Shown one piece after another: positions 16,661 to 24,398 of a stretch of 64,000 nucleotides of DNA. A model generated the notes under the pieces. It worked only from the letters and a program-made list of their open reading frames with translations. It did not search any database and was not told the origin of the DNA. The translations under genes were made by a program, and so were the position numbers. Position 1 is the first letter of the stretch; every line of letters begins with the position of its first letter. The stretch is taken from the NCBI RefSeq assembly GCF_015910535.1, contig NZ_JACBJG010000012.1:1-64000 (forward strand), given 5' to 3'. The stretch comes from Saccharomonospora sp. NB11 (GTDB lineage Bacteria > Actinomycetota > Actinomycetes > Mycobacteriales > Pseudonocardiaceae).

Positions 16661-17844
16661 CACGACGACGTCCCGACCCGCGCACGCCGTGAGTCTCGTG
16701 CTGCCACCAAGGCGGTGGTCAGGTCCGAGTCGCGCCTCAGCCGTTCGCCGGGCTTCCAGACGGTCTCCACCCGCACCACCGCACCGTCCCGACGCAGCAT
16801 TCCGATCTCGGCGAGCACCCTGCGGCCCGACGGACCTCGCTTCATGTGCAGAACGAGTTGCACCGCCGCAGCCAACTGACTGTGCAACGCCTCCCGCGAG
16901 AGTCCTCCGAGCGCAGCCAACGCTTCGAGCCGCGCCGGGACCTCGGCAGGAGCGTTGGCATGGAGGGTGCCGGCGCCGCCGTCGTGGCCCGTGTTCAACG
17001 CGGTGAGCAGCTCGACCACCTCACGGCCTCGGACCTCACCCACCACGAGGCGGTCGGGGCGCATGCGGAGGGCCTGCCGAACCAGCTCCCGCAGCGTCAC
17101 CTCACCCGCGCCCTCGACGTTGGGCGGTCTCGCCACCAGGCGCACGAACTGCGGGTGCTCCGGCTGGAGCTCCCCGACGTCCTCCACGCACACGATGCGC
17201 TCGGAAGGATCGACGGCTCCGAGCAGCGCGGCCAGGAGCGTGCTCTTGCCGGAACCGGTGGCTCCGGTGACGAGGAAGGCCAGGCGGGCGGACACGACGG
17301 CTTCCAGCAAGGCGAGGCCGGCTTCGTCGACCGTGCCCAGTCGACGGAGCGATCGAAGGTCGTGGGTGGCGGGACGTAGCACCCGCAACGACAGACACGT
17401 CCCCTCCGCCGCCACCGGTGGCAGGACGGCGTGCAGTCGAATCCGCCCGGCAGGCCCGCTGCCGGGCAGCCATCCGTCCACAAAGGGTTGTGCGTCGTCG
17501 AGCCTGCGACCGGCGGCCAGAGCCAACCGCTGCGCGAGAGCTCGCACGGCGTCCTCGCTCGGGAATCGGACGTCGGTCCTCCGCAGCCCCTCCGCCCCGT
17601 CGACCCACACCTCGTCGGGCGCGGTGACCAGGATGTCGGTGACCTCCGGCGACGCCAGAAGTCGCTCCAGCGGACCGACTCCGACGAGCTCGTCGTCGAG
17701 CAGCTTGAGCGCCGCGAGGACGTCGAGGTGGCCCGCGACGCCTCCGGCCTCTGCACGAACGGCGTCCGCCACGGCTCTGGGATCCGTCACCCCCTCCGTC
17801 GCGGCGAGCCGAGCCTTGACCCTGTCGACCAGTTCGGTACTCAT
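16657..17844 (-). CDS. TadA-like secretion ATPase
   Basis: This 395-aa hexameric motor ATPase powers Flp-type pilus assembly at the cytoplasmic face. Walker A is GATGSGKST, the Asp box is VCVEDVGELQPEHP, Walker B is RPDRLVVGEVRG, and a His box (HDGGAGTLHANAP) is present. The N-terminal domain (residues ~1-120) is a typical TadA/VirB11-like domain. A very strong ribosome-binding site (GGAGGGGGAG) directly precedes the ATG. It heads the tadA-tadB-tadC-flp-tadE-tadE run and lies 680 bp from ssd, which in many relatives is directly adjacent. Confidence 0.92.
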   Translation of the reverse strand: MSTELVDRVKARLAATEGVTDPRAVADAVRAEAGGVAGHLDVLAALKLLDDELVGVGPLERLLASPEVTDILVTAPDEVWVDGAEGLRRTDVRFPSEDAVRALAQRLALAAGRRLDDAQPFVDGWLPGSGPAGRIRLHAVLPPVAAEGTCLSLRVLRPATHDLRSLRRLGTVDEAGLALLEAVVSARLAFLVTGATGSGKSTLLAALLGAVDPSERIVCVEDVGELQPEHPQFVRLVARPPNVEGAGEVTLRELVRQALRMRPDRLVVGEVRGREVVELLTALNTGHDGGAGTLHANAPAEVPARLEALAALGGLSREALHSQLAAAVQLVLHMKRGPSGRRVLAEIGMLRRDGAVVRVETVWKPGERLRRDSDLTTALVAARDSRRARVGTSSW

Positions 17845-18524
17845 CTCTCCCCCTCCTCGGCACCGTGCTCAGTCACGCTGGCCACACCGCCCACGATCTC
17901 GGCACCACGCCACCCCCGACAACGACCACTCACCACCCCTGTGGACAACCCGTTCCCTGTGGACAACTCCGGTGACACGGTTGCGGCCGCAGCACGACAC
18001 GCGGTTCGCTTTCGGCTGGGTCCCGGGTGACACGGCTGGACATCGCAAGCACCGCACGCGGTGTCAGCGCGCGCCATCGAGGCATCGACGTGTCGAGAGC
18101 TGCGAAGAGGCGAACCGGCGTTGACAGGCGACGGCTCAACCCACTCCGGACTAGGCGCCGTAACGACGGAGCAAGGTCGTGAAGGAGGTCGATGACCAAA
18201 CCGCCACGTAGCGAGGCGATCGAGGCGTATCGAGGCAATCGTGGTGGCCTGGCGAGGGCGCCCCTCCGTCACCGCAACGATGAGGAATTGGCCGTGTCGA
18301 CATCGAGACGACCGAAGTTCTCAGCACACTCGGCGAGCGAGGTTTAAGTGCGGGACGCGCTTCAGCACCGCGTTCACCGTTCGCGCTGTCGCAAGCGGAC
18401 ACAGCCCGACATCGAACAGAGGTCCGCACGACCGCCTCCCTCTCCGCGGCCGGGTCCTCCGCGGGCTCGGACAAGCGCTACGCGCCGGGAACGACGATCA
18501 GCGTGGATGGCTTCGACGTTCCCT
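17845..18524. other. 680-bp spacer between ssd and tadA
   Basis: No gene was recognised. Frames on both strands are Arg/Ser-rich with atypical codon use. The stretch contains two DnaA-box-like nonamers (listed separately) close to the tadA start. It must hold the promoter of the Tad operon if that operon is not read through from ssd. Relatives generally have ssd and tadA contiguous, so this spacer is unusual. Confidence 0.5.
17940..17966 (+). promoter_or_regulatory. Pair of DnaA-box-like nonamers
   Basis: TGTGGACAA occurs at 17940-17948 and 17958-17966 in direct orientation, 18 bp apart. The complement TTGTCCACA is the preferred DnaA box of high-GC actinobacteria. The pair is about 95 bp upstream of the tadA start codon, in a gene-free spacer. 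DnaA binding is inferred from sequence only. Confidence 0.55.
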
Positions 18525-19565
18525 TCACGCGAGGGCGGCGAGGACGGTCCGGGCAGCTCTCGCCAACCGACGGGTCGGACGGAACGAACCCCGGTCGAGA
18601 ACCCGTCCGACCGCATTCTCCTGACCAACCCACGCCAGCACTGGCACGCCGACGGCATCGGCGATGTCGGCTTCGGAGAGGTACCCCGACGGACGACCTC
18701 GGACGACGGCTTCGAGTCGGGTCGTGTGGTCGCTCAGGCGGCGACGCACACACGCGGCCGCGACACAACCACGCACGTCGGCGGGCACGACGAGTACCAC
18801 GAGGTCGGCTCGGTGCAGCACCTCGACGGACGCGCGGTCCGGGTAGCGGGGCAGGTCGCACACCACCGTGCGCCCGGCCCGTCGGCCGGCGTCGACCACC
18901 GCGGCCGCCGCGACGTCGCTGGGGCCTGCTCCCACTCGGTCGCACGAAAGCACTGACAGCCGTCCTCGGCCTCGTCGCCGGGTAGGGAGCGCGGCGTCGA
19001 GCTCGGTCATGGACACGCGTCCCGCCGACATCGTGAGGTCGGGCCAACGCAGTCCCTCGTCGCTCTCCGTGCCGAGCACGAGATCGACACCGCCGCCGAG
19101 TGCGTCGCAGTCGACGAGCAACGCCGCCTCCCCCGACCTCGCCGCCGTGATCGCCACGCTCGCCGCCAAGACCGAGGCACCGGCTCCGCCGCGTCCACCC
19201 ACGACCGCCACCACCCTGCCTGCCCTCGCACTGGGTCGTTCGACGACGTCGGCGAGCGCCGTGACCACGGCTTCCTCGTCGGCGGGCAACAGCGCCACGG
19301 AGTCCACGCCCAACGACACGGCAGCGCGCCACTCCTCCTGGGTCGGAGCCTGCGCGCGTACGAGCACCACGTCGGACCGCCGTGGGAGCCCGCCCGCGCC
19401 GGCGACGGTGTCGAGCAGGACGAGCGGGGCCTCTGCCCACGCCGACCGCGCCGTCGACAGGTCGTCGGCGTACCGCAGTTCGCAGCCCACGGCCGCGGCC
19501 AGTCGTCTGAGGTGATCGCGCACGACGTGGTCGGCGACGACCACGAGTGGACGGTTGTCTGTCAC
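18525..19565 (-). CDS. Septum-site-determining protein Ssd (MinD/ParA-like)
   Basis: The 346-aa protein corresponds to Rv3660c. Residues ~1-115 form an atypical receiver-like domain (PLVVVADHVVRDHLRRL; VLLDTVAG). Residues ~120-340 form a SIMIBI/MinD-like domain whose P-loop reads GGRGGAGASVL, lacking the signature and Walker lysines (KGGxGKT). Ssd proteins are proposed to inhibit septum formation and to associate with the downstream Tad-type locus. The GTG start was chosen over longer frames because the upstream translation is not conserved-looking and contains the DnaA-box region. It diverges from the HAD phosphatase gene. Confidence 0.85.
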   Translation of the reverse strand: MTDNRPLVVVADHVVRDHLRRLAAAVGCELRYADDLSTARSAWAEAPLVLLDTVAGAGGLPRRSDVVLVRAQAPTQEEWRAAVSLGVDSVALLPADEEAVVTALADVVERPSARAGRVVAVVGGRGGAGASVLAASVAITAARSGEAALLVDCDALGGGVDLVLGTESDEGLRWPDLTMSAGRVSMTELDAALPTRRRGRGRLSVLSCDRVGAGPSDVAAAAVVDAGRRAGRTVVCDLPRYPDRASVEVLHRADLVVLVVPADVRGCVAAACVRRRLSDHTTRLEAVVRGRPSGYLSEADIADAVGVPVLAWVGQENAVGRVLDRGSFRPTRRLARAARTVLAALA

Positions 19566-19908
19566 GTCGGCCCCCGGTGTCGTTGAGTCGTGATCACCAG
19601 CGTCACGTTCGCCGCGAGCCTCGACAACCCACACCGGCTGCCCTGTGGACAACTCGACGGAATGTGGACCGAGCTGTGGACAACTCGGGGTTCGAAGGGA
19701 GGCGGCCCCCGCCAGGGGGAGGAGCGGGGGCCGCCGAAGTCCGGTCCCGGGGGGTCGGACCGAACCAGCCCGGACGTGCCGGGCGCCCACACTGTAACCC
19801 GCTGCGCCCGACCGGCCGGGCAACCGAACGGCAAGCGCCCCACAGCGCGCCCGAGGAGCGGCCGAGTGCTCCCCGACGGGTCGCCGCGCCGACCCATATC
19901 GTGGTGGT
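19566..19908. other. 343-bp divergent region between ssd and the HAD gene
   Basis: The stretch holds the second DnaA-box cluster (19644-19683) and, at its right edge, a -10-like TATCGT (19897-19902) 6 bp before the HAD GTG. No further gene is visible. Confidence 0.5.
19644..19683 (+). promoter_or_regulatory. DnaA-box-like cluster upstream of ssd
   Basis: TGTGGACAA occurs at 19644-19652 and 19675-19683, with a two-mismatch copy (TGTGGACCG) at 19663-19671. All share one orientation. They lie 80-120 bp upstream of the ssd start. With the pair near tadA, the sites bracket the ssd gene. Confidence 0.55.
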
Positions 19909-20724
19909 GTGCCCGCACCCCACCAGACCGCCACGTCGGCGGCGTTCTTCGACCTCGACAAGACGATCATCGCTTCGTCCAGCGCGCTTGCCTTCAGCAA
20001 GCCGTTCCTGCGACAGGGCCTGATCAACCGCCGCGCCGCGTTGAAGAGCGCCTACGCCCAGTTGATGTTCGCGCTCTCCGGCGCGGACGCCGACCGCACC
20101 GAACGCCTCCGCGCCGAGATCTCGCGCATGTGCACCGGGTGGGACGTCAACCAGGTCCAGGCCATCGTGCGGGAGACCCTGCACGACGTGGTCGCGCCGC
20201 TCGTGTACGCCGAGGCCGCCGAACTCATCGAACACCACAAGGCGGAGGGCCGGGACGTCATCGTCCTGTCGGCCACCGGTGAAGAGGTCGTGCAGCCGAT
20301 CGCCGAGATGCTGGGCATCACGCATTGCATGGGCAGTCGGATGGAGATCGTGGACGGGCGGTACTCGGGCAAGCTCGACTTCTACTGCTACGGCGAGTAC
20401 AAAGCCGTCGCGGCGCGACGTATCGCCGCCGAACGCGGCTACGACCTCGCCTCGTGCCACGCCTACACCGATTCGAGCACCGACATCCCGCTGTTGGAGG
20501 TCGTCGGCCACCCCCACGCCGTGAACCCGGACAAAGCACTGCGCCGACTCGCGCAGGAGCGCGGCTGGCCGATCCACACCTTCGTCAACCCGGTGTCTCC
20601 GCGGACCCGCTTCCCCGCGCCGACGGCCGCCGTGGCGGTGGGGCTCGGGATCGGCGCGGTGGCCGCGGGGGCGACGCTCTTCGGTCTTTCCCGGCGGAGG
20701 CACCGGGACTCGGGCTCCCGCTGA
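19909..20724 (+). CDS. HAD-IB family phosphatase (SerB-like, Rv3661 type)
   Basis: The 271-aa protein has HAD motif I FFDLDKTI (nucleophile and acid/base Asp), motif II LSATGEE, a lysine in CYGEYKAVA, and motif III AYTDSSTDIPLL. These place it in the phosphoserine-phosphatase-like IB subclass; the substrate is unknown. A C-terminal hydrophobic helix (VAVGLGIGAVAAGATLFGL) followed by an Arg-rich end suggests a membrane anchor. A -10 hexamer TATCGT lies 6 bp before the GTG and no Shine-Dalgarno is present, so the message is probably leaderless. Synteny: it is next to ssd and precedes the RNA locus described below. Confidence 0.88.
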   Translation: MPAPHQTATSAAFFDLDKTIIASSSALAFSKPFLRQGLINRRAALKSAYAQLMFALSGADADRTERLRAEISRMCTGWDVNQVQAIVRETLHDVVAPLVYAEAAELIEHHKAEGRDVIVLSATGEEVVQPIAEMLGITHCMGSRMEIVDGRYSGKLDFYCYGEYKAVAARRIAAERGYDLASCHAYTDSSTDIPLLEVVGHPHAVNPDKALRRLAQERGWPIHTFVNPVSPRTRFPAPTAAVAVGLGIGAVAAGATLFGLSRRRHRDSGSR

Positions 20725-20764
20725 CCGCGAGTTTCGGCGCGAACGGTACTTCTCGCGCACGCCC

Positions 20765-20793
20765 TTGAAGTGACCGCCGTCACTGACTACAAA
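20765..20793 (+). promoter_or_regulatory. Sigma-A-type promoter for an intergenic RNA
   Basis: TTGAAG (20765-20770), an exact 17-bp spacer and TACAAA (20788-20793) form a good housekeeping promoter 40 bp downstream of the HAD stop. Transcription would start near 20800 and run into the structured region ending in the terminator at 21043. It is too far from nagZ (390 bp) to be needed only for that gene. Confidence 0.6.
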
Positions 20794-20798
20794 GGGAA

Positions 20799-21043
20799 GT
20801 GCGGAGGTTCTTCCGGCCAGGGAGCAGGCGGAGGAGAAGCCTGGTCCACCCCGGTCGAACGTCCGTGCATGGACGTCGGGTACCCACGCGGAGCTCGCCG
20901 CGAGAGGCCTGTCGTCGAGGGACTGCGTAACGGGACGCCGGACGCCGAGTCCCCGGAAATGACGACGTGTATGCACGCTTGGTCACCCGACCGCTCCATG
21001 GAGACACATGGGCGCCCGCTGGTTCCGGTAACCGGCGGGCGCC
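20799..21043 (+). ncRNA. Candidate Ms1/MTS2823 (scr3559)-type RNA
   Basis: An approximately 245-nt stretch lies between a promoter and a strong terminator and has no credible reading frame. It is rich in local hairpins, for example ACGTCC/GGACGT around 20860-20880, CGCGG/CCGCG near 20890-20905 and CTCCATGGAG near 20995. In mycobacteria the intergenic region after the ssd/HAD pair (Rv3660c-Rv3661) encodes MTS2823/Ms1, an abundant RNA that binds core RNA polymerase in stationary phase; streptomycetes have scr3559 in the equivalent block. The identification rests on synteny, promoter, terminator and structure, not on a sequence alignment. An unrelated small RNA or a long nagZ leader is the alternative. 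Confidence 0.55.
21011..21043 (+). terminator. Strong hairpin terminator
   Basis: GGCGCCCGC pairs with GCGGGCGCC, with an inner GGTT/AACC extension and a 5-nt loop. It ends the candidate RNA and lies 143 bp before nagZ. Confidence 0.7.
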
Positions 21044-21185
21044 ACTCGTGCGACTCCTCCCCCCTGCCCCCCGGCCCTCGCCACACGCGGTCATTGACCT
21101 GCCACGTTTTGGTGAGTAGCTTTCCGCTTGCTTACTCGTACGGGTGGACTTCTCACATCCGCACGTCGCATCCCCGGGAGGCCTC

Positions 21186-23039
21186 GTGACCCATCGCAGC
21201 GCCCGGCCTTGGAAGGCCCGCGCCTCTGCTGCACTCGTAGGCTTGCTCGCCGTGACCACTGGTGTGGCTTCGGCGCAGGCGCTCGAACCGTCCACGACGG
21301 ACGCGGACACCTCCGGCCGCAAGGGGCCTCGGACCTGGTCCGAACGCACCCTGCAGTCGATGACGCTCGAACAGAAGGTCGGACAACTCTTCGTCGCGGA
21401 CGTCTGGGGACTCTCCGCCGACGAGGCGCATCCCGGCAACCAGGAGAAGTACGGCGTCGACACGGCCGCCGAGGTGGTGCGAAAGTACCAGGTCGGCGGT
21501 GTCATCTACTTCAACAACGCCGGTACGGACAACATCGAGTCGCCCCGGCAGGTGGCCGAACTGTCGAACGGTCTCCAGCGGGCGGCGCTGGAGTCGAAGC
21601 CCCGCATCCCGCTCATCGTGTCGATCGACCAGGAAGGCGGTCGGGTCACCCGCATCGCGGGGGACGCCACCGAGTACCCGAGCGCGATGGCGTTCGGCGC
21701 CTCGGGTGACGTGGAGGGCGCGCGGAAGGCCGCCGAGATCAGCGCCACCGAGCTGCGAGCGATGGGCATCAACCAGGACTTCGCGCCGGTCGCCGACGTC
21801 AACTCGAACCCGCTCAACCCGGTCATCGGATCGCGTTCCTTCTCGTCCGACGCCGAGCTGGCCGGAGACTTCGTCGCCGCTCAGGTGGACGGCTACGAGA
21901 ACTCGGGTCCTGCGTTCGCTCGCGTGTCGGCCGCGGCCAAGCACTTCCCCGGCCACGGTGACGCGAAGGACGACAGCCACGTCGGACTCCCGGTCATCGA
22001 CCGGAGCGAGGCCGACTGGCGTACCCACGACCTCCCGCCGTTCCGCAAGGCCGTGGAAGCGGGTATCGACGTGATCATGACGGCGCACATCTCGGTGCCG
22101 AGCCTCGACCCGTCGGGCGACCCGGCCACCCTCTCACAGCCGATCATGACCGGTCTGCTGCGGGACGAACTCGGCTACGACGGCGTGGTGGTCACCGACT
22201 CGCTCGGCATGGCCGGTGTCCGCGAGATGTACCCCGACGACGAGATCCCGGTGCGCGCGCTGGAGGCGGGCGTCGACCAGATGCTCATGCCGCCGGACCT
22301 CGACGCGGCGATCAACGGCGTGCTGGAGGCCGTCCGCAGCGGCAGGCTCACCGAGGAGCGCATCGACGAGAGCGTCCGGCGCATCCTCGACCTCAAGCAC
22401 GCTCGCGGCATCGTGACGCACCCGCTGGTGCCGGTGCCGCAGGTCGACCGCGTGGTCGGCAGCGACGAGCACCGCGCGGCCGTGCAGGAGATCACCGACC
22501 GCTCGACCACGGTGCTACGCAACGACGCCGACCTGCTCCCGCTGTCCGCTGACGCACAGAAGATCCTCGTGACCGGCTGGAACCGCCCGGACTACCCCGG
22601 CTACGCCGCCGAACCGGTCGCCGACCTCGCCGACGCACTGCGCGACCGCACCGACGCCGACGTCACCGCGCTCTCCACGGGCACGTCCCCCGAGCCCGGC
22701 GCCATCGACGAAGCCGTGTCCGCGGCGGGCGAGGCCGACGTGGTGGTCGTGCTCACCAGCGGCCTGCGGACCAGCGCCGCCCAGCGTGAGCTGGTGGAGC
22801 GCCTGACCGGCACCGACACCCCGGTGATCGCGGTCGCCGTCCAGGAGCCGTACGACCCCGGTTTCGCCGACGTTCCCACGTGGCTCGCGACCTACGACTG
22901 GCGTGCCGTCACCATGACGTCGTTGGCCAAGGTGCTCGTCGGGGAACGCTCCCCCGAAGGCACGCTGCCGGTCGCCGTCCCCCACGGCGACGACCCCGCC
23001 CAGATCCAGTACCCGTTCGGCCACGGGCTGACGTGGTGA
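21186..23039 (+). CDS. Secreted beta-N-acetylglucosaminidase (GH3, NagZ type)
   Basis: This 617-aa enzyme is predicted to remove terminal GlcNAc from muropeptides or murein strands outside the membrane. A signal peptide (ALVGLLAVTTGVASAQA) precedes the mature protein. The GH3 barrel shows IVSIDQEGGRV, the NagZ loop KHFPGHGDAKDDSH with the catalytic Asp-His dyad, and the nucleophile Asp in VVTDSLGM. A second alpha/beta domain occupies residues ~420-617, as in Bacillus NagZ (YbbD). The GTG has GGGAGG 4 nt upstream. It starts a five-gene wall-salvage cluster; the next start is 28 bp away. Confidence 0.93.
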   Translation: MTHRSARPWKARASAALVGLLAVTTGVASAQALEPSTTDADTSGRKGPRTWSERTLQSMTLEQKVGQLFVADVWGLSADEAHPGNQEKYGVDTAAEVVRKYQVGGVIYFNNAGTDNIESPRQVAELSNGLQRAALESKPRIPLIVSIDQEGGRVTRIAGDATEYPSAMAFGASGDVEGARKAAEISATELRAMGINQDFAPVADVNSNPLNPVIGSRSFSSDAELAGDFVAAQVDGYENSGPAFARVSAAAKHFPGHGDAKDDSHVGLPVIDRSEADWRTHDLPPFRKAVEAGIDVIMTAHISVPSLDPSGDPATLSQPIMTGLLRDELGYDGVVVTDSLGMAGVREMYPDDEIPVRALEAGVDQMLMPPDLDAAINGVLEAVRSGRLTEERIDESVRRILDLKHARGIVTHPLVPVPQVDRVVGSDEHRAAVQEITDRSTTVLRNDADLLPLSADAQKILVTGWNRPDYPGYAAEPVADLADALRDRTDADVTALSTGTSPEPGAIDEAVSAAGEADVVVVLTSGLRTSAAQRELVERLTGTDTPVIAVAVQEPYDPGFADVPTWLATYDWRAVTMTSLAKVLVGERSPEGTLPVAVPHGDDPAQIQYPFGHGLTW

Positions 23040-23067
23040 ACCCGCCCCGACGTCAGGAAAACAGACC

Positions 23068-24345
23068 ATGACCGTGAACAGACGCAGGTTCCTGTCCGCG
23101 AGCGCACTCGCGGGCACGTTGGTCGCCACCGCCGCCACCACGGCCGCCGCGGCTCCCGTCCCGACTCCCCCGCGGGGCGGCCCGGCTCCCCGTGTCACGA
23201 CGGGGGCTGACCGGCTCGCGGCGGACGGCTGGCGGCAGCTCGCGGGCCGTCGGGTGGGCGTGCTCTCCAACCCCACCGGCGTGCTGAACGACCAGGTGCA
23301 CGTCGTCGACTCGCTCGTGCAGGCCGGGCTCGAGCCCGTGGCCGTGTTCGGCCCCGAGCACGGCTTCCGGGGCAGCGCGCAGGCCGGCGGCTCGGAGGGC
23401 GACTACCCGGACCCCCGTACCGGCGTGCCGGTGTACGACACGTACGGCGTCGACATCGACAAGCTCACGGACCTGTTCCGCAAGGCCGACATCGAGATGA
23501 TGGTGTTCGACATCGCCGACGCCGGCGCGCGCTTCTACACCTACATCTGGTCGATGTACCAGGCGATGGTGGCCGCCGCCCGGCTCGGCATCAAGTTCCT
23601 GGTGCTCGACCGCCCCAACCCCGTCGGCGGCGAAGCCTACGGGCCGATGCTCGACCCGGCGTACAGCTCGTTCGTCGGACTGCGTCCGATCGTGCAACAG
23701 CACGGCATGACGGTGGGTGAGCTGGCCCGGTACTTCGCGGCGGAGCTGCTGCCCGGCGACGGGGTCGAACTGGCCGAACTCGAGGTCGTCGGCATGCGAG
23801 GCTGGCGACGAAGGCACGTGTTCGCGGACACCGGGCTGCTGTGGACCCCGCCGTCGCCGAACATGCCGACCCCGGACACGGCGGCGGTCTACCCGGGCAC
23901 CTGCCTGTTCGAGGGCACGGTGTTCTCGGAGGGGCGTGGCACCACCCGTCCGTTCGAAATCGTCGGGGCACCGGAGGTCGACTGGCGCTGGCAGGAGGAG
24001 CTCGCCTCCCACGGCCTGCCGGGCGTGGCGTTCCGCGAGTGCTACTACGTGCCCACGTTCGGCAAGTTCGAGGGCGAGACCTGCGGCGGCGTGCAGGTCA
24101 CCGTCACCGACCCGTACCGGTTCGACCCGATCCGCACCGGGGTCGACCTCATCGTGACCGCCAAGCGGCTGTACCCCGATCTCTTCGCCTGGCGTGAGGA
24201 CAACTTCATCGACAAGCTGACCGGTTCCGACCGGTTCCGCACGATGGTGGACGCGGGCGCGACCACCGACGACGTGGTGGGTTCCTGGCAGGACGAACTC
24301 GCGGAGTTCCGGCGGAAACGACAGCCCTACCTGCTCTACCGGTAG
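23068..24345 (+). CDS. Exo-beta-N-acetylmuramidase NamZ (DUF1343, GH171)
   Basis: The 425-aa protein carries a twin-arginine-type signal (RRRFLSASALAG) followed by an Ala-rich region. The DUF1343 domain has GRRVGVLSNPTG, FGPEHGFRG, the Asp-rich FDIADAGARFYTY and VLDRPNPVGG. NamZ releases MurNAc from the non-reducing end of glycan strands after NagZ has removed GlcNAc. Pairing with nagZ and murQ matches the Bacillus subtilis ybb (MurNAc catabolism) cluster. The ATG follows AGGAAA. Confidence 0.92.
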   Translation: MTVNRRRFLSASALAGTLVATAATTAAAAPVPTPPRGGPAPRVTTGADRLAADGWRQLAGRRVGVLSNPTGVLNDQVHVVDSLVQAGLEPVAVFGPEHGFRGSAQAGGSEGDYPDPRTGVPVYDTYGVDIDKLTDLFRKADIEMMVFDIADAGARFYTYIWSMYQAMVAAARLGIKFLVLDRPNPVGGEAYGPMLDPAYSSFVGLRPIVQQHGMTVGELARYFAAELLPGDGVELAELEVVGMRGWRRRHVFADTGLLWTPPSPNMPTPDTAAVYPGTCLFEGTVFSEGRGTTRPFEIVGAPEVDWRWQEELASHGLPGVAFRECYYVPTFGKFEGETCGGVQVTVTDPYRFDPIRTGVDLIVTAKRLYPDLFAWREDNFIDKLTGSDRFRTMVDAGATTDDVVGSWQDELAEFRRKRQPYLLYR

Positions 24346-24398
24346 TACGTTCCACGTCCACGACGGTGCTTTCGTGACAAGGTGAGGGGAGCGACGCG

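Noticed and set aside
20770-21189. 139-codon frame running through the candidate RNA and into nagZ
   Set aside because: Codon use is unbiased, the frame crosses a strong terminator hairpin and overlaps the nagZ signal sequence; a noncoding RNA explains the region better.
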